9,156 nt of DNA from Parafilimonas sp. (GTDB taxonomy: Bacteria; Bacteroidota; Bacteroidia; Chitinophagales; Chitinophagaceae): NCBI GenBank assembly GCA_025927795.1, contig JAICKT010000172.1:1-9156 (forward strand), read 5' to 3'. This document shows positions 1 through 7,096 of the stretch, piece after piece. The notes below the pieces were generated by a model. The model was not told the DNA's origin. It made no database searches and saw nothing but the letters and a program-made list of their open reading frames with translations. Position numbers and translations under genes: made by a program. Positions within the stretch are counted from its first letter, which is position 1. Each line of letters opens with the position of its first letter.

Positions 1-414
1 GCTGTTGTTTTTGCTTTGCAATGTTTGCGGCATTTGTTATTGAATCGTCAATTTCCTTTTGCCGTTTTTGCTTAGCGATGTTGACAATGTTGAGCAAAGA
101 ATCATCAATTTGTTTTTGCCTTTGCTTTTTGATCAGTGCAACATTTTGCAGCGAATCATCAATTTGCTGCTGTCGTTTCTTTGCAATCTTTACTGAATCA
201 TCATAAAGCTGTTGTTTTTGCTTTGCAATGTTTGCGGCATTTGTTATTGAATCATCAATTTCCTTTTGCCGTTTTTGCTTCGCGATGTTTTCAACGTTCA
301 ATAAAGAATCTGCAATTTGTTTATCTCTTTGTTTTTTAATCAATGCAACATTTTGCAGCGAATCATCAATTTGCTGCTGTCGTTTCTTTGCAATCTTTAT
401 CGAATCGTCATATT
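1..414 (-). repeat. 207-bp tandem repeat inside a coding region, two copies seen
   Basis: Bases 1-207 and 208-414 are tandem copies with exactly the same 207-bp period. By hand I count about 21 mismatches, roughly 90% identity, with no indels. Each unit encodes 69 residues, built from four shorter helical sub-units of 19, 18, 14 and 18 residues, each carrying a D-S core. More diverged sub-units continue to about base 544, with small in-frame indels near 412-435. The first copy touches the window edge, so the true copy number is unknown. The differences cluster between bases 84 and 120 of the unit, and the flanks are nearly identical, which suggests recent duplication or ongoing recombination between copies. 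Confidence 0.93.
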
Positions 415-1129
415 GTTGTTTTTGCTGCTTTGCAATACTCGCTGCATTTTTTAAAGAATCAGTAATTTCTTGTTGCCTTTTGCGCTGCGCTACTTTAGCA
501 ACATACTTTAAAGAATCATCAATCTGTTTTTGCCTCTTTGCAAGTTCGGCATCATCTTTTTGTTTTACAGCATCAGGGTCTGACGAAGCAACAGGCTGAA
601 TATTTTTTGATTTTGAATTAAAGGCTACAATTTGTTCCGGTGTTCCAAACATTTCAACTACTTCTCGCTGGGTTGCTGTATCAAAATCAGGGAGCAATTT
701 AAAATAAGTAGTTGTGCCATTACAAAGGGGTTGGCAATTGGAAGTAGTACTACTTAACAAAATGCTGTCTCCATTAATCAGTACTTCATTAAAAGGAATG
801 CATTGTGTACAATCAAACCATTTGCCATGCGGCGGATCTTTTTTAAACGTAATGGCACCATCTTTTATATAAAAAGTGTCTTTACTAATTTCTCCTGTAA
901 TTGCTGTTACAATTTTACTATGGTTACGATCATTCGCTTCTTTACTGCGGCTGCCTATAAAATTATTCCCTGCAACGGATTCAATTACCAGTGTTTTTAC
1001 AAATTGTGCGGTGCGTGGGTTGCCCGTTCCTTTCCATGTACCGAGCATCCAGTTTATATTCTGTGAATAGGAATACGAAATCAAAAACACAAAGAAAGGC
1101 AGCAGCCATAGTTTTTTTAATGTACTCAT
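1..1129 (-). CDS. Exported repeat protein, 3' end outside the window
   Basis: The frame starts at ATG 1129 and stays open for 376 codons to the left edge, so the C-terminus is missing. Residues 1-22 form a signal peptide: two lysines, a hydrophobic core, then SYSYSQ as the likely cleavage region. Residues about 24-150 form a beta-rich domain opening with NWMLGTWKGTG, which resembles the first strand of small lipocalin-like barrels; I cannot name the family. It carries four cysteines as CxxC (107, 110) and CxxxC (132, 136), which may pair as disulfides or bind a metal. A linker (about 150-195) leads into a helical array from about 196 onward, rich in Lys, Gln and Ala, with a recurring [IY]-D-D-S-[LIV] core. 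Ser positions are 206, 225, 243, 257, 275, 294, 312, 326, 344 and 363. It is divergent from the S9 peptidase gene. The product is probably periplasmic or surface-exposed. Function is unknown; the frame and export are well supported. Confidence 0.88.
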   Translation of the reverse strand, partial: MSTLKKLWLLPFFVFLISYSYSQNINWMLGTWKGTGNPRTAQFVKTLVIESVAGNNFIGSRSKEANDRNHSKIVTAITGEISKDTFYIKDGAITFKKDPPHGKWFDCTQCIPFNEVLINGDSILLSSTTSNCQPLCNGTTTYFKLLPDFDTATQREVVEMFGTPEQIVAFNSKSKNIQPVASSDPDAVKQKDDAELAKRQKQIDDSLKYVAKVAQRKRQQEITDSLKNAASIAKQQKQQYDDSIKIAKKRQQQIDDSLQNVALIKKQRDKQIADSLLNVENIAKQKRQKEIDDSITNAANIAKQKQQLYDDSVKIAKKRQQQIDDSLQNVALIKKQRQKQIDDSLLNIVNIAKQKRQKEIDDSITNAANIAKQKQQ

Positions 1130-1300
1130 AAGCTCACGCGTTTATAAACATCTTTGCAAACTACATTCATACAATTAAAATAATATTTTTTAAGAAAAGC
1201 AGTAGCATGTTTTGATTTACTTTCAAATGTATGATTTGTTCAGGCAACATATATACGCAGATAAAGTAATTTGCGTCCGTCAACAGTTTTAAAATATTTA
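1130..1300. promoter_or_regulatory. Divergent intergenic region with no clear promoter
   Basis: These 171 bp separate two divergent genes and must hold both promoters. On the minus strand TACATTTG (1231-1224) matches the Bacteroidota -7 consensus TAnnTTTG exactly, but I find no TTG at the expected distance of about 19 bases upstream. On the plus strand only near-matches occur, for example TAATTTG at 1267-1273, one base short in spacing. A short palindrome TTTGCAAA lies at 1153-1160. The placement of any one element is weak. Confidence 0.3.
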
Positions 1301-3622
1301 ATGCTTCACATGAGAAACTTTTTAATTGCAGCAGTGTTTTGCACGATAGCATTGCATGTTTTTTCGCAACAAACGGATTCTGTAACAACAAAAGATTATG
1401 CAAACGCAGAACGCTTTTTAAGATTTACCACACAACAATACATTGATAATAGTTATGTAAAACCCAACTGGATAAACGGCGATAAATTCTGGTATCGAAA
1501 TTTAAACGCACAAGGCAGTGAATTTATTTTGGTTGATCCGGCGAAGGGCACACGAAAAGCAGCTTTCGATCAGCAAAAACTGGCTAGTGCTTTATCATCT
1601 GCAACGGGTTCAACATATAAACCTTTTATGCTTCCGTTTATAACTTTCAGTTGCTCGCCCGATGAAAAATCTATTTACATAAACATAAAAGGCAAACAGT
1701 GGAAAGTTGATTTAACATCGTACAACATTACTGCCGATGCCACCAATATTTCTAAACTGCCACCAAAAAATAATGAAGTGCTTTCGCCTGATGGCAGTAA
1801 AGCTGCTTTTATAAAAGATTATAATTTATGGGTAAGAGATGTTGCAACAAATAATCTTACACAACTCACAACTGACGGTGTACAATATTTTGGGTATGCT
1901 ACTGATAATGCCGGCTGGAAAAAAAGCGATGATCCAATCTTGCGCTGGTCGCCTGATTCAAAAAAAATTGCAACATTTAAACAAGATGAACGTAAGGCAG
2001 GTGACATGTATTTGGTAACAACAAATGTTGGTCATCCCAAATTAGAAGCATGGAAATATCCTTTGCCCGGCGATACAAATATTATCACCATACAACGTGT
2101 AATAATTAATGTTGATACGCCAAAAGTAATTTTTTTGCAAGTGCCGCCAGACCCGCACAGAGCTTCATTAAGCGATGATATTTCAAGCAGCGGAACATTT
2201 GATGATGTTGATTGGAGTGCAGATGATTCGCAGTTAGCATTTGTTTCAACTTCAAGAGATCACAAGCAGGAAAAATTTCGCATTGCAGATGCAAACACCG
2301 GCACAGTGCAGGAAGTTTTTGAAGAAATGGTTCCCACACAATATGAATCAGGACAAGGAGCCATTAACTGGAAATATTTGCCTGCAACAAAAGAAATAAT
2401 CTGGTATTCTGAACGCGATGATTGGGGACATTTATATTTATATGATGCAGTTACCGGTAAACTGAAAAATCAGATTACAAAAGGAAATTTTGTTGTTACG
2501 CAAATGCTAAAAGTGGATGAAAAAAAACGTGTGATATATTTTTTGGCTGATGGAAAAGAACCGGGCAATCCATACTTCACGCATTTTTATAAAATAAATT
2601 TTGATGGCAGTAATCTGAAATTGCTTACGCCTGAAGAAGGCAATCATCAAATCACTTTATCCCCTTCAGAAAATTATTTTATTGATGAATATTCGCAACC
2701 TGATGTGCCTGGTATAATTGTATTGCGTGATATGAACGGTAAATTAATTTCAACACTTGAGAAAACAGATATAACAAGATTACAGGCAACAGGATGGAAG
2801 CCATGTATTCCTTTTTCCGTTAAAGCGCATGATGGTAAAACAGATATTTATGGATTGATGTTTTTACCTGCGCATTTTGATTCAACAAAAAAATATCCTG
2901 TTATTGATTATATCTATCCTGGTCCGCAAGGTGGCAGTGTAGGAAGCTGGTCGTTTGAAGCTTCGAGGGGCGATAATCAATCACTGGCAGAATTAGGTTT
3001 TATTGTTGTAGAGATTGAGGGAACAAGTAATCCACTTCGATCAAAAAGTTATCATGATATGAGTTATGGAAATATGGCTGAAAATACTTTGCCCGACCAG
3101 GTTTCCGGAATTCGTCAGCTTGCTGTACTACATAATTATATGGATACAAACCGCATTGGAATATGGGGACATTCAGGTGGCGGTTTTGCAACTGCATGTG
3201 CAATGTTTAGGTATCCCGATTTTTTTAAAGTTGGAATATCAGAATCCGGCAATCATGATAACAGAAATTATGAAGATGATTGGGGTGAAAGATATATTGG
3301 TTTGGTTAATGGCAATAATTACGAAGTACAGGCGAATGAGGTTTATGCAAAAAATCTGAAAGGGAAATTATTGCTTGCTCATGGAATGATGGATAATAAT
3401 GTGCCGCCATCAAATACAATGCTTGTGGTGGAAGCTTTGGAAAAAGCAAATAAAGATTACGACTTAATTATTTTCCCGAACAGCCGCCATGGTTATGGTG
3501 CTTATAGTTTATATATGATGCGCAGGCGTTGGGATTATTTTGTAAAAAATTTATTGGGTAAAGAACCACCAAAAGAATATGAGATAAAAATTAAAACAGA
3601 TCCGAGAAATTCGATTCAGTAA
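1301..3622 (+). CDS. Secreted S9 family serine peptidase (DPP IV-like fold)
   Basis: The protein of about 773 residues hydrolyses peptides, most likely in the periplasm or outside the cell. Residues 1-22 are a signal peptide, ending near HVFS before QQ. Residues about 60-500 form the beta-propeller, with repeated WSPD/LSPDGS-type blade motifs. Residues about 505-760 are the alpha/beta hydrolase domain. The catalytic triad is visible: Ser625 in GHSGGG (codon 3173-3175), Asp698 in MMDNNVPP (3392-3394) and His730 in NSRHGYG (3488-3490). True DPP IV has a YEEE motif that anchors the substrate N-terminus. In the aligned region (205-220) this protein reads GWKKSDDPILRWSPDS, so it may not be a dipeptidyl peptidase. 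ATG 1301 was chosen; ATG 1310 gives an equally good signal peptide, and the in-frame TTG at 1271 is unlikely. No Shine-Dalgarno is seen. rpiA follows by 31 bp. Confidence 0.93.
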   Translation: MLHMRNFLIAAVFCTIALHVFSQQTDSVTTKDYANAERFLRFTTQQYIDNSYVKPNWINGDKFWYRNLNAQGSEFILVDPAKGTRKAAFDQQKLASALSSATGSTYKPFMLPFITFSCSPDEKSIYINIKGKQWKVDLTSYNITADATNISKLPPKNNEVLSPDGSKAAFIKDYNLWVRDVATNNLTQLTTDGVQYFGYATDNAGWKKSDDPILRWSPDSKKIATFKQDERKAGDMYLVTTNVGHPKLEAWKYPLPGDTNIITIQRVIINVDTPKVIFLQVPPDPHRASLSDDISSSGTFDDVDWSADDSQLAFVSTSRDHKQEKFRIADANTGTVQEVFEEMVPTQYESGQGAINWKYLPATKEIIWYSERDDWGHLYLYDAVTGKLKNQITKGNFVVTQMLKVDEKKRVIYFLADGKEPGNPYFTHFYKINFDGSNLKLLTPEEGNHQITLSPSENYFIDEYSQPDVPGIIVLRDMNGKLISTLEKTDITRLQATGWKPCIPFSVKAHDGKTDIYGLMFLPAHFDSTKKYPVIDYIYPGPQGGSVGSWSFEASRGDNQSLAELGFIVVEIEGTSNPLRSKSYHDMSYGNMAENTLPDQVSGIRQLAVLHNYMDTNRIGIWGHSGGGFATACAMFRYPDFFKVGISESGNHDNRNYEDDWGERYIGLVNGNNYEVQANEVYAKNLKGKLLLAHGMMDNNVPPSNTMLVVEALEKANKDYDLIIFPNSRHGYGAYSLYMMRRRWDYFVKNLLGKEPPKEYEIKIKTDPRNSIQ

Positions 3623-3653
3623 TTGTATAGCTGGTTTATAGTTATTTTTATTC

Positions 3654-4337
3654 ATGCTTTCACAAAACGATATAAAACAAAAACTCGGTATTTATGCTGC
3701 AGATTTTATTCAGCAGGACATGCTTGTTGGTTTGGGAACCGGAACAACTGTCTTTTATTTATTAAAAGAATTAGGTAAACGCAAACGGCAAGGTTTAAAT
3801 TTTACCGCGGTTTGTACTTCAAATCAAACGCAAAATATTTTAGATGAAGAAAAGATTAATTACTTTTCAATTGATGAAGTAGATAAACTTCAACTCACTA
3901 TTGATGGCGCTGATGAGGCAGATGAAAATGGTAATTTAATTAAAGGTGGCGGCGGCGCTTTGCTGCAGGAAAAAATAGTTGCTGCTGCTTCAGAAAAACT
4001 TATCATTATTATTGATGAAAAGAAAAATGTACAAACACTTGGTGTATTTCCTTTGCCGGTAGAAGTAATCACATTTGGTTGGAAACAGGTGCAGAAAAAG
4101 ATCGAATCAAACTATAACATTCAAACAAAGTTGCGCTATAAAGACAATTCTATTTTTATAACAGACCATCAACATTATATTTTGGATTGTTGGTTTAATA
4201 GAATTCTAAATCCATTTGAATTGAATAAAAACCTCCATCTCATTCCTGGTGTGGTTGAAACGGGTTTATTTGTACAAATGGCAACAACAATAGTTTCCGG
4301 TTTTGCAGATGGAAGAATCGAAGTAAAAAATATATAG
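3654..4337 (+). CDS. rpiA: Ribose-5-phosphate isomerase A
   Basis: This cytoplasmic enzyme interconverts ribose 5-phosphate and ribulose 5-phosphate in the non-oxidative pentose phosphate pathway. The protein has 227 residues, close to the E. coli enzyme (219). The phosphate-binding loop GLGTGTT is at 26-32. The active-site DGADEAD begins at Asp84, with Asp87 next. KGGGGALLQEK (97-107) supplies Lys97 and Glu106, matching the catalytic Lys94 and Glu103 of E. coli. The usual ALTREK is ALLQEK here, with the key Glu kept. FPLPVEV (132-138) and PGVVETGLF (198-206) are further family signatures. ATG 3654 is the natural start; the leader is A/T-rich with no Shine-Dalgarno. It may be co-transcribed with the peptidase gene upstream, but no metabolic link is apparent. 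It converges on the PspC gene. Confidence 0.96.
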   Translation: MLSQNDIKQKLGIYAADFIQQDMLVGLGTGTTVFYLLKELGKRKRQGLNFTAVCTSNQTQNILDEEKINYFSIDEVDKLQLTIDGADEADENGNLIKGGGGALLQEKIVAAASEKLIIIIDEKKNVQTLGVFPLPVEVITFGWKQVQKKIESNYNIQTKLRYKDNSIFITDHQHYILDCWFNRILNPFELNKNLHLIPGVVETGLFVQMATTIVSGFADGRIEVKNI

Positions 4338-4338
4338 C

Positions 4339-4373
4339 AAAAAAAGAGCCTTTGCTAAAAAGCAAAAGGCTCT
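4339..4373 (-). terminator. Intrinsic terminator for the padR-pspC transcript
   Basis: AGAGCCTTTGCT (4345-4356) pairs with AGCAAAAGGCTCT (4361-4373) around an AAAA loop, a 12-bp stem with one bulged A. Seven A's at 4339-4345 become a T-tract after the stem on the minus strand, the classic intrinsic form. On the plus strand no T-run follows, so it should stop rpiA transcription less well. It lies 22 bp past the PspC stop codon and begins just after the rpiA stop codon. Confidence 0.9.
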
Positions 4374-4395
4374 GTCGTCCCAACCTTAACCGAGT

Positions 4396-6519
4396 TTATA
4401 GTGATAATCTTTCTAAAAAAGTTGATGTGACATCTGATATTTGAATTGTGCGTACTTTTTCTGTTGCATTAACAACCTTTACTTTTTTTAAGGGCGTATC
4501 TGTTTGAGTATTTGAAGGCTGATAATGATAGCGTGATGAATCTGTATGAGAGGTGTCAACGGGTTGTTGTTCGTTTTGCTGTTCATCGTTATTATTGTCA
4601 TCGGATACTTCAGGATGCACTCTTTTTAATCCATCTTCCGTCATAATATATTCAACATTGTGGTCCCAGCTATAACCATTATCATCGTTTCTCCACTCCC
4701 AATCGTTTACATCATTTCCAAAATCAAAATGGAAATCATTGTTCCAGCCAATATCATCTGTTACAATTATTCTTTTACCTACAGGTACATAAATAGTTGC
4801 ATATACAGATTGATTGCGAAACTTATCATCTTTATTAATTGGGATCCCTCTATCAAAAAATAATGTTGAATCTTTTTGATTTACGTTGAACGTAATATGC
4901 TGCGCTCTTTCTTCTGCAGCAGCTCTTGATGAACCATAAGCCATCTTTAAAATAGTTACCTGGAAGCTATCGGTATCAGATTTTAAAATTCGTAAATGAA
5001 TATTTCGTACAAACACAGTGTCTTCATCAATGGTGGCAAAAGGCTGCAGATTTAAAAAACTAGTATTGAAATAATACCTGTTGTTTTTTGCGTAACGAAC
5101 TTCTAACTTATCTGTTCTTGCATTATTAAGTTTGATAGTGTTTTCTGTTGGTGCATTGTGATAAGAAAAATCACTGCGCAGAGATGCAAGTAAACCAATG
5201 AAGCAGAATAAACCAAGAATCCACATAGCTGCAAAGCCAAAGCGCATAACACTGCTGTTGCTTTTAATTTTCGCAATTCTTCTTATTATAAAAGTGATGA
5301 TGCCAATTACAGGAACCCAGATAAAAAATATAAATGTTCCCCATGTAAGAATGCTTTGCCAGCCATCAGAAATTAAATAAGTTTTAAATGGTAATAAACC
5401 TGTTGTTGCAATGCCAATTCCAAATAAACTTAATACTATAGAAATTAAAATAACTGCTATTATAAAGTAAGCGACTATCTTAAATAAAAGTGCAATAACA
5501 TTGCCTAATGTTGAACCGCTCTTTCTTGCCACATGTGCAGCTTCAGAACTAAATTGTTTTCCTCTTCTGCCTATTGTACTGCCCATTTGCGCTGCTTTAT
5601 CACCAACTTCTTTTCCAAAATCTTTTGCTCTGTCAGTAAAACCTTCCATATCTTTTTGAATTGTTGTTTTTATACTATTAAGATTAACTTTTTCGCCTTT
5701 CATTTCAAGCCTGTCTGATGTTGATGTTGCCTCCGGCGTTATCAACCAAAGAATAATATATATTAATGTAGCACCGGGACTGAATGAAAGATTAAGGAAG
5801 TTTGGAAAGTTGAAAACACCCCAATGATGCCAGCTTGTTACAAAAGATAAAAACGGAATCAAAAATAAAATTCTGGGTATCCAAACATTCACACCAAAAT
5901 AAGCTGCAAGCCCGCCGCATACACCGGCAATCAATTTATTTTCCGGATCTCTGAAAAGTCTTTTGCGAACAGAACCAATTGTTGTAGAAGCTGTGCTTGG
6001 AATTGCTACCCATAAAATAAGATAGATAATAAAGCCAAAGCCAAACCCAAATGTGAACAATATGAATATTATGCGTACTACAAGTTTATCTATGCCAAAA
6101 TAGTTTGCAAGACCAGCACAAACGCCACCCAATAGTTTATTGTTTTCATCTCTGTATAAACGCTCCTGCCTGATGCCGGTGGTTTCTGTATGTGTATATG
6201 CGTTTGAACTGTTACTGTAATCTGCGCCGGTTTTTGTGCTTGTGCTTTCATTAAGGTCTGCATCAAAATCTTCGGGCCTTCCAATGCTATGAATGATAGC
6301 CTGAACATCATTATCTGTAATACAGGTATTGCCTTTGCTTAGTTGTTCGCTAAATAGTTCGGCAATACGACCTTCTATATCGTTTATTATTTCGTCTTTG
6401 CCTTCCTCATTCGCAAAAAACTGTCGCAGGCTTTCAATATATTGTTTTAAAATTTCATAGGCTGTTTCCTCAATAGGAATTACGCGCCCCTGAAAATTTA
6501 TATTAATTACCTTTTTCAT
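4396..6519 (-). CDS. Membrane protein with two PspC domains
   Basis: This 707-residue inner-membrane protein probably senses or responds to envelope stress, as PspC-family proteins do; that role is inferred from the family. Residues 1-90 are a soluble region (INFQGRVIPIEETAYE, then IEGRIAELF) often found before PspC in Bacteroidota. PspC copy 1 spans about 119-174 (YRDENNKLLGGVCAGLANYFG, residues 122-142, then a hydrophobic stretch ending LILWVAIP). Copy 2 spans about 187-262 (FRDPENKLIAGVCGGLAAYFG, 189-209), with about 20 extra residues, WHHWGVFNFP onward, before its last helix. A polar amphipathic linker (270-338) follows, then three membrane segments (about 340-372, 390-413, 426-448). The rest (450-707) is beta-rich, probably periplasmic, with an acidic, Asn/Gln-rich stretch at 638-675. 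ATG 6519 lies 12 bp after padR. No Shine-Dalgarno is seen. Confidence 0.92.
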   Translation of the reverse strand: MKKVININFQGRVIPIEETAYEILKQYIESLRQFFANEEGKDEIINDIEGRIAELFSEQLSKGNTCITDNDVQAIIHSIGRPEDFDADLNESTSTKTGADYSNSSNAYTHTETTGIRQERLYRDENNKLLGGVCAGLANYFGIDKLVVRIIFILFTFGFGFGFIIYLILWVAIPSTASTTIGSVRKRLFRDPENKLIAGVCGGLAAYFGVNVWIPRILFLIPFLSFVTSWHHWGVFNFPNFLNLSFSPGATLIYIILWLITPEATSTSDRLEMKGEKVNLNSIKTTIQKDMEGFTDRAKDFGKEVGDKAAQMGSTIGRRGKQFSSEAAHVARKSGSTLGNVIALLFKIVAYFIIAVILISIVLSLFGIGIATTGLLPFKTYLISDGWQSILTWGTFIFFIWVPVIGIITFIIRRIAKIKSNSSVMRFGFAAMWILGLFCFIGLLASLRSDFSYHNAPTENTIKLNNARTDKLEVRYAKNNRYYFNTSFLNLQPFATIDEDTVFVRNIHLRILKSDTDSFQVTILKMAYGSSRAAAEERAQHITFNVNQKDSTLFFDRGIPINKDDKFRNQSVYATIYVPVGKRIIVTDDIGWNNDFHFDFGNDVNDWEWRNDDNGYSWDHNVEYIMTEDGLKRVHPEVSDDNNNDEQQNEQQPVDTSHTDSSRYHYQPSNTQTDTPLKKVKVVNATEKVRTIQISDVTSTFLERLSL

Positions 6520-6531
6520 TTTGATTATAAT

Positions 6532-6903
6532 TTATTGGTTATTGTTGGGAATTTCAGAATGAACATCTGTTTGTCCATTTTGTGATGTGAGTAATTGAAC
6601 AGCGTCTGCAAGTTCTTTCCATGTTCTTTCCAGTTCTGAATAAACCTGCAAGCCCTGTTCTGTCAACAAAAAATATTTTCTTGGTGGACCTGAATTACTT
6701 TCAACCCACCTGTATGTTAAGTATCCTGCATTTTTTAATCGGGTGAGCAAAGGATAAAGTGTGCCTTCAAAAATGTTCAGGTTTGCTTTTTTCATTTTAT
6801 CAACTATGTCACTTGGATAAACTTCTCCTTGTTTTATTATTGACAAAATGCAAAACTCCAGCACACCTTTTCGCATCTGGCTTTGCGTATTTTGTATATC
6901 CAT
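6532..6903 (-). CDS. PadR family transcriptional regulator
   Basis: This 123-residue protein is a winged-helix DNA-binding regulator of the PadR family, usually a dimeric repressor. The family core is clear: RKGVLEFCILSII (helix 1, from residue 11), GEVYPSDIV, the recognition region EGTLYPLLTRLKNAGYL (46-62), and the wing with GPPRKYFLLTEQG (72-84). The C-terminal helix (about 85-105) is short, so dimerisation is probably of the short PadR-s2 type. ATG 6903 was chosen because the domain begins within a few residues. The upstream in-frame ATG 6951 would add 16 residues unlike the family and put the start inside the dyad at 6942-6960. The PspC gene follows after 12 bp, so the two are an operon. 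It probably represses its own operon. Confidence 0.95.
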   Translation of the reverse strand: MDIQNTQSQMRKGVLEFCILSIIKQGEVYPSDIVDKMKKANLNIFEGTLYPLLTRLKNAGYLTYRWVESNSGPPRKYFLLTEQGLQVYSELERTWKELADAVQLLTSQNGQTDVHSEIPNNNQ

Positions 6904-6920
6904 AAGTTTTAATTTCAACA

Positions 6921-6960
6921 CAAAGAAAAGAAATTTTCTAATACTATGCAATATATAGTA
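6921..6960 (-). promoter_or_regulatory. Candidate padR promoter and PadR operator
   Basis: TACTAT (6942-6947) and ATAGTA (6955-6960) form a perfect 6-bp inverted repeat with a 7-bp spacer, centred about 48 bp upstream of the padR start. On the minus strand a TTG (6951-6949) in the spacer stands about 20 bases before TTTCTTTG (6928-6921), one mismatch from the Bacteroidota -7 box TAnnTTTG. A repressor on the dyad would cover the -33 element. The dyad is seen; the promoter and the protein that binds it are inferred. Confidence 0.4.
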
Positions 6961-7096
6961 CCAAGTTTTTTAAGGTAATGTTTATGATTAGCTAATTTGT
7001 TTAATCTAATGATTTGATTATCAACGTAGCTTTTAAAAAGGTAATAAATAAGAGAAGTATAAATGGAATTATTTCTTGAAGAATGGCAAATAAAAT
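6961..7096. other. AT-rich gap between padR and the patatin gene
   Basis: I see no gene here and no convincing terminator for the patatin gene, which ends at 7097 on the minus strand. The pentamer GATTA and its complement TAATC recur: GATTA at 6986-6990 and 7016-7020, TAATC at 7002-7006. ATTAGCTAAT (6987-6996) is a perfect 10-bp palindrome. TTCTTGAAGAA (7073-7083) is a small odd palindrome, too short to terminate. In so AT-rich a stretch these may be chance. Confidence 0.35.

Noticed and set aside
1..414. CRISPR-like or satellite-like array
   Set aside because: The units are 207 bp with no unique spacers, are in frame, and encode a helical protein repeat.
21..599. Several overlapping plus-strand reading frames rich in Cys, Phe and Ser
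   Set aside because: They are antisense shadows of the repeat array. The minus-strand frame runs unbroken from ATG 1129, has a signal peptide and a sensible repeat pattern, and is open to the edge.
1271..1300. TTG 1271 as start of the S9 peptidase
   Set aside because: It adds MRPSTVLKYL before the signal peptide. ATG 1301 or 1310 gives a normal exported N-terminus.
1167..1403. Minus-strand frame crossing the divergent intergenic region
   Set aside because: It overlaps the start of the S9 peptidase gene antisense, and its product has no family features.
3066..3359. Plus-strand frame of 97 codons inside the peptidase gene
   Set aside because: It lies in another frame of a well-supported catalytic domain, including the GHSGGG elbow, and has no recognisable features.
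6904..6951. ATG 6951 as the padR start
   Set aside because: The extra 16 residues do not look like PadR family sequence and would place the dyad over the start codon. ATG 6903 fits the family.
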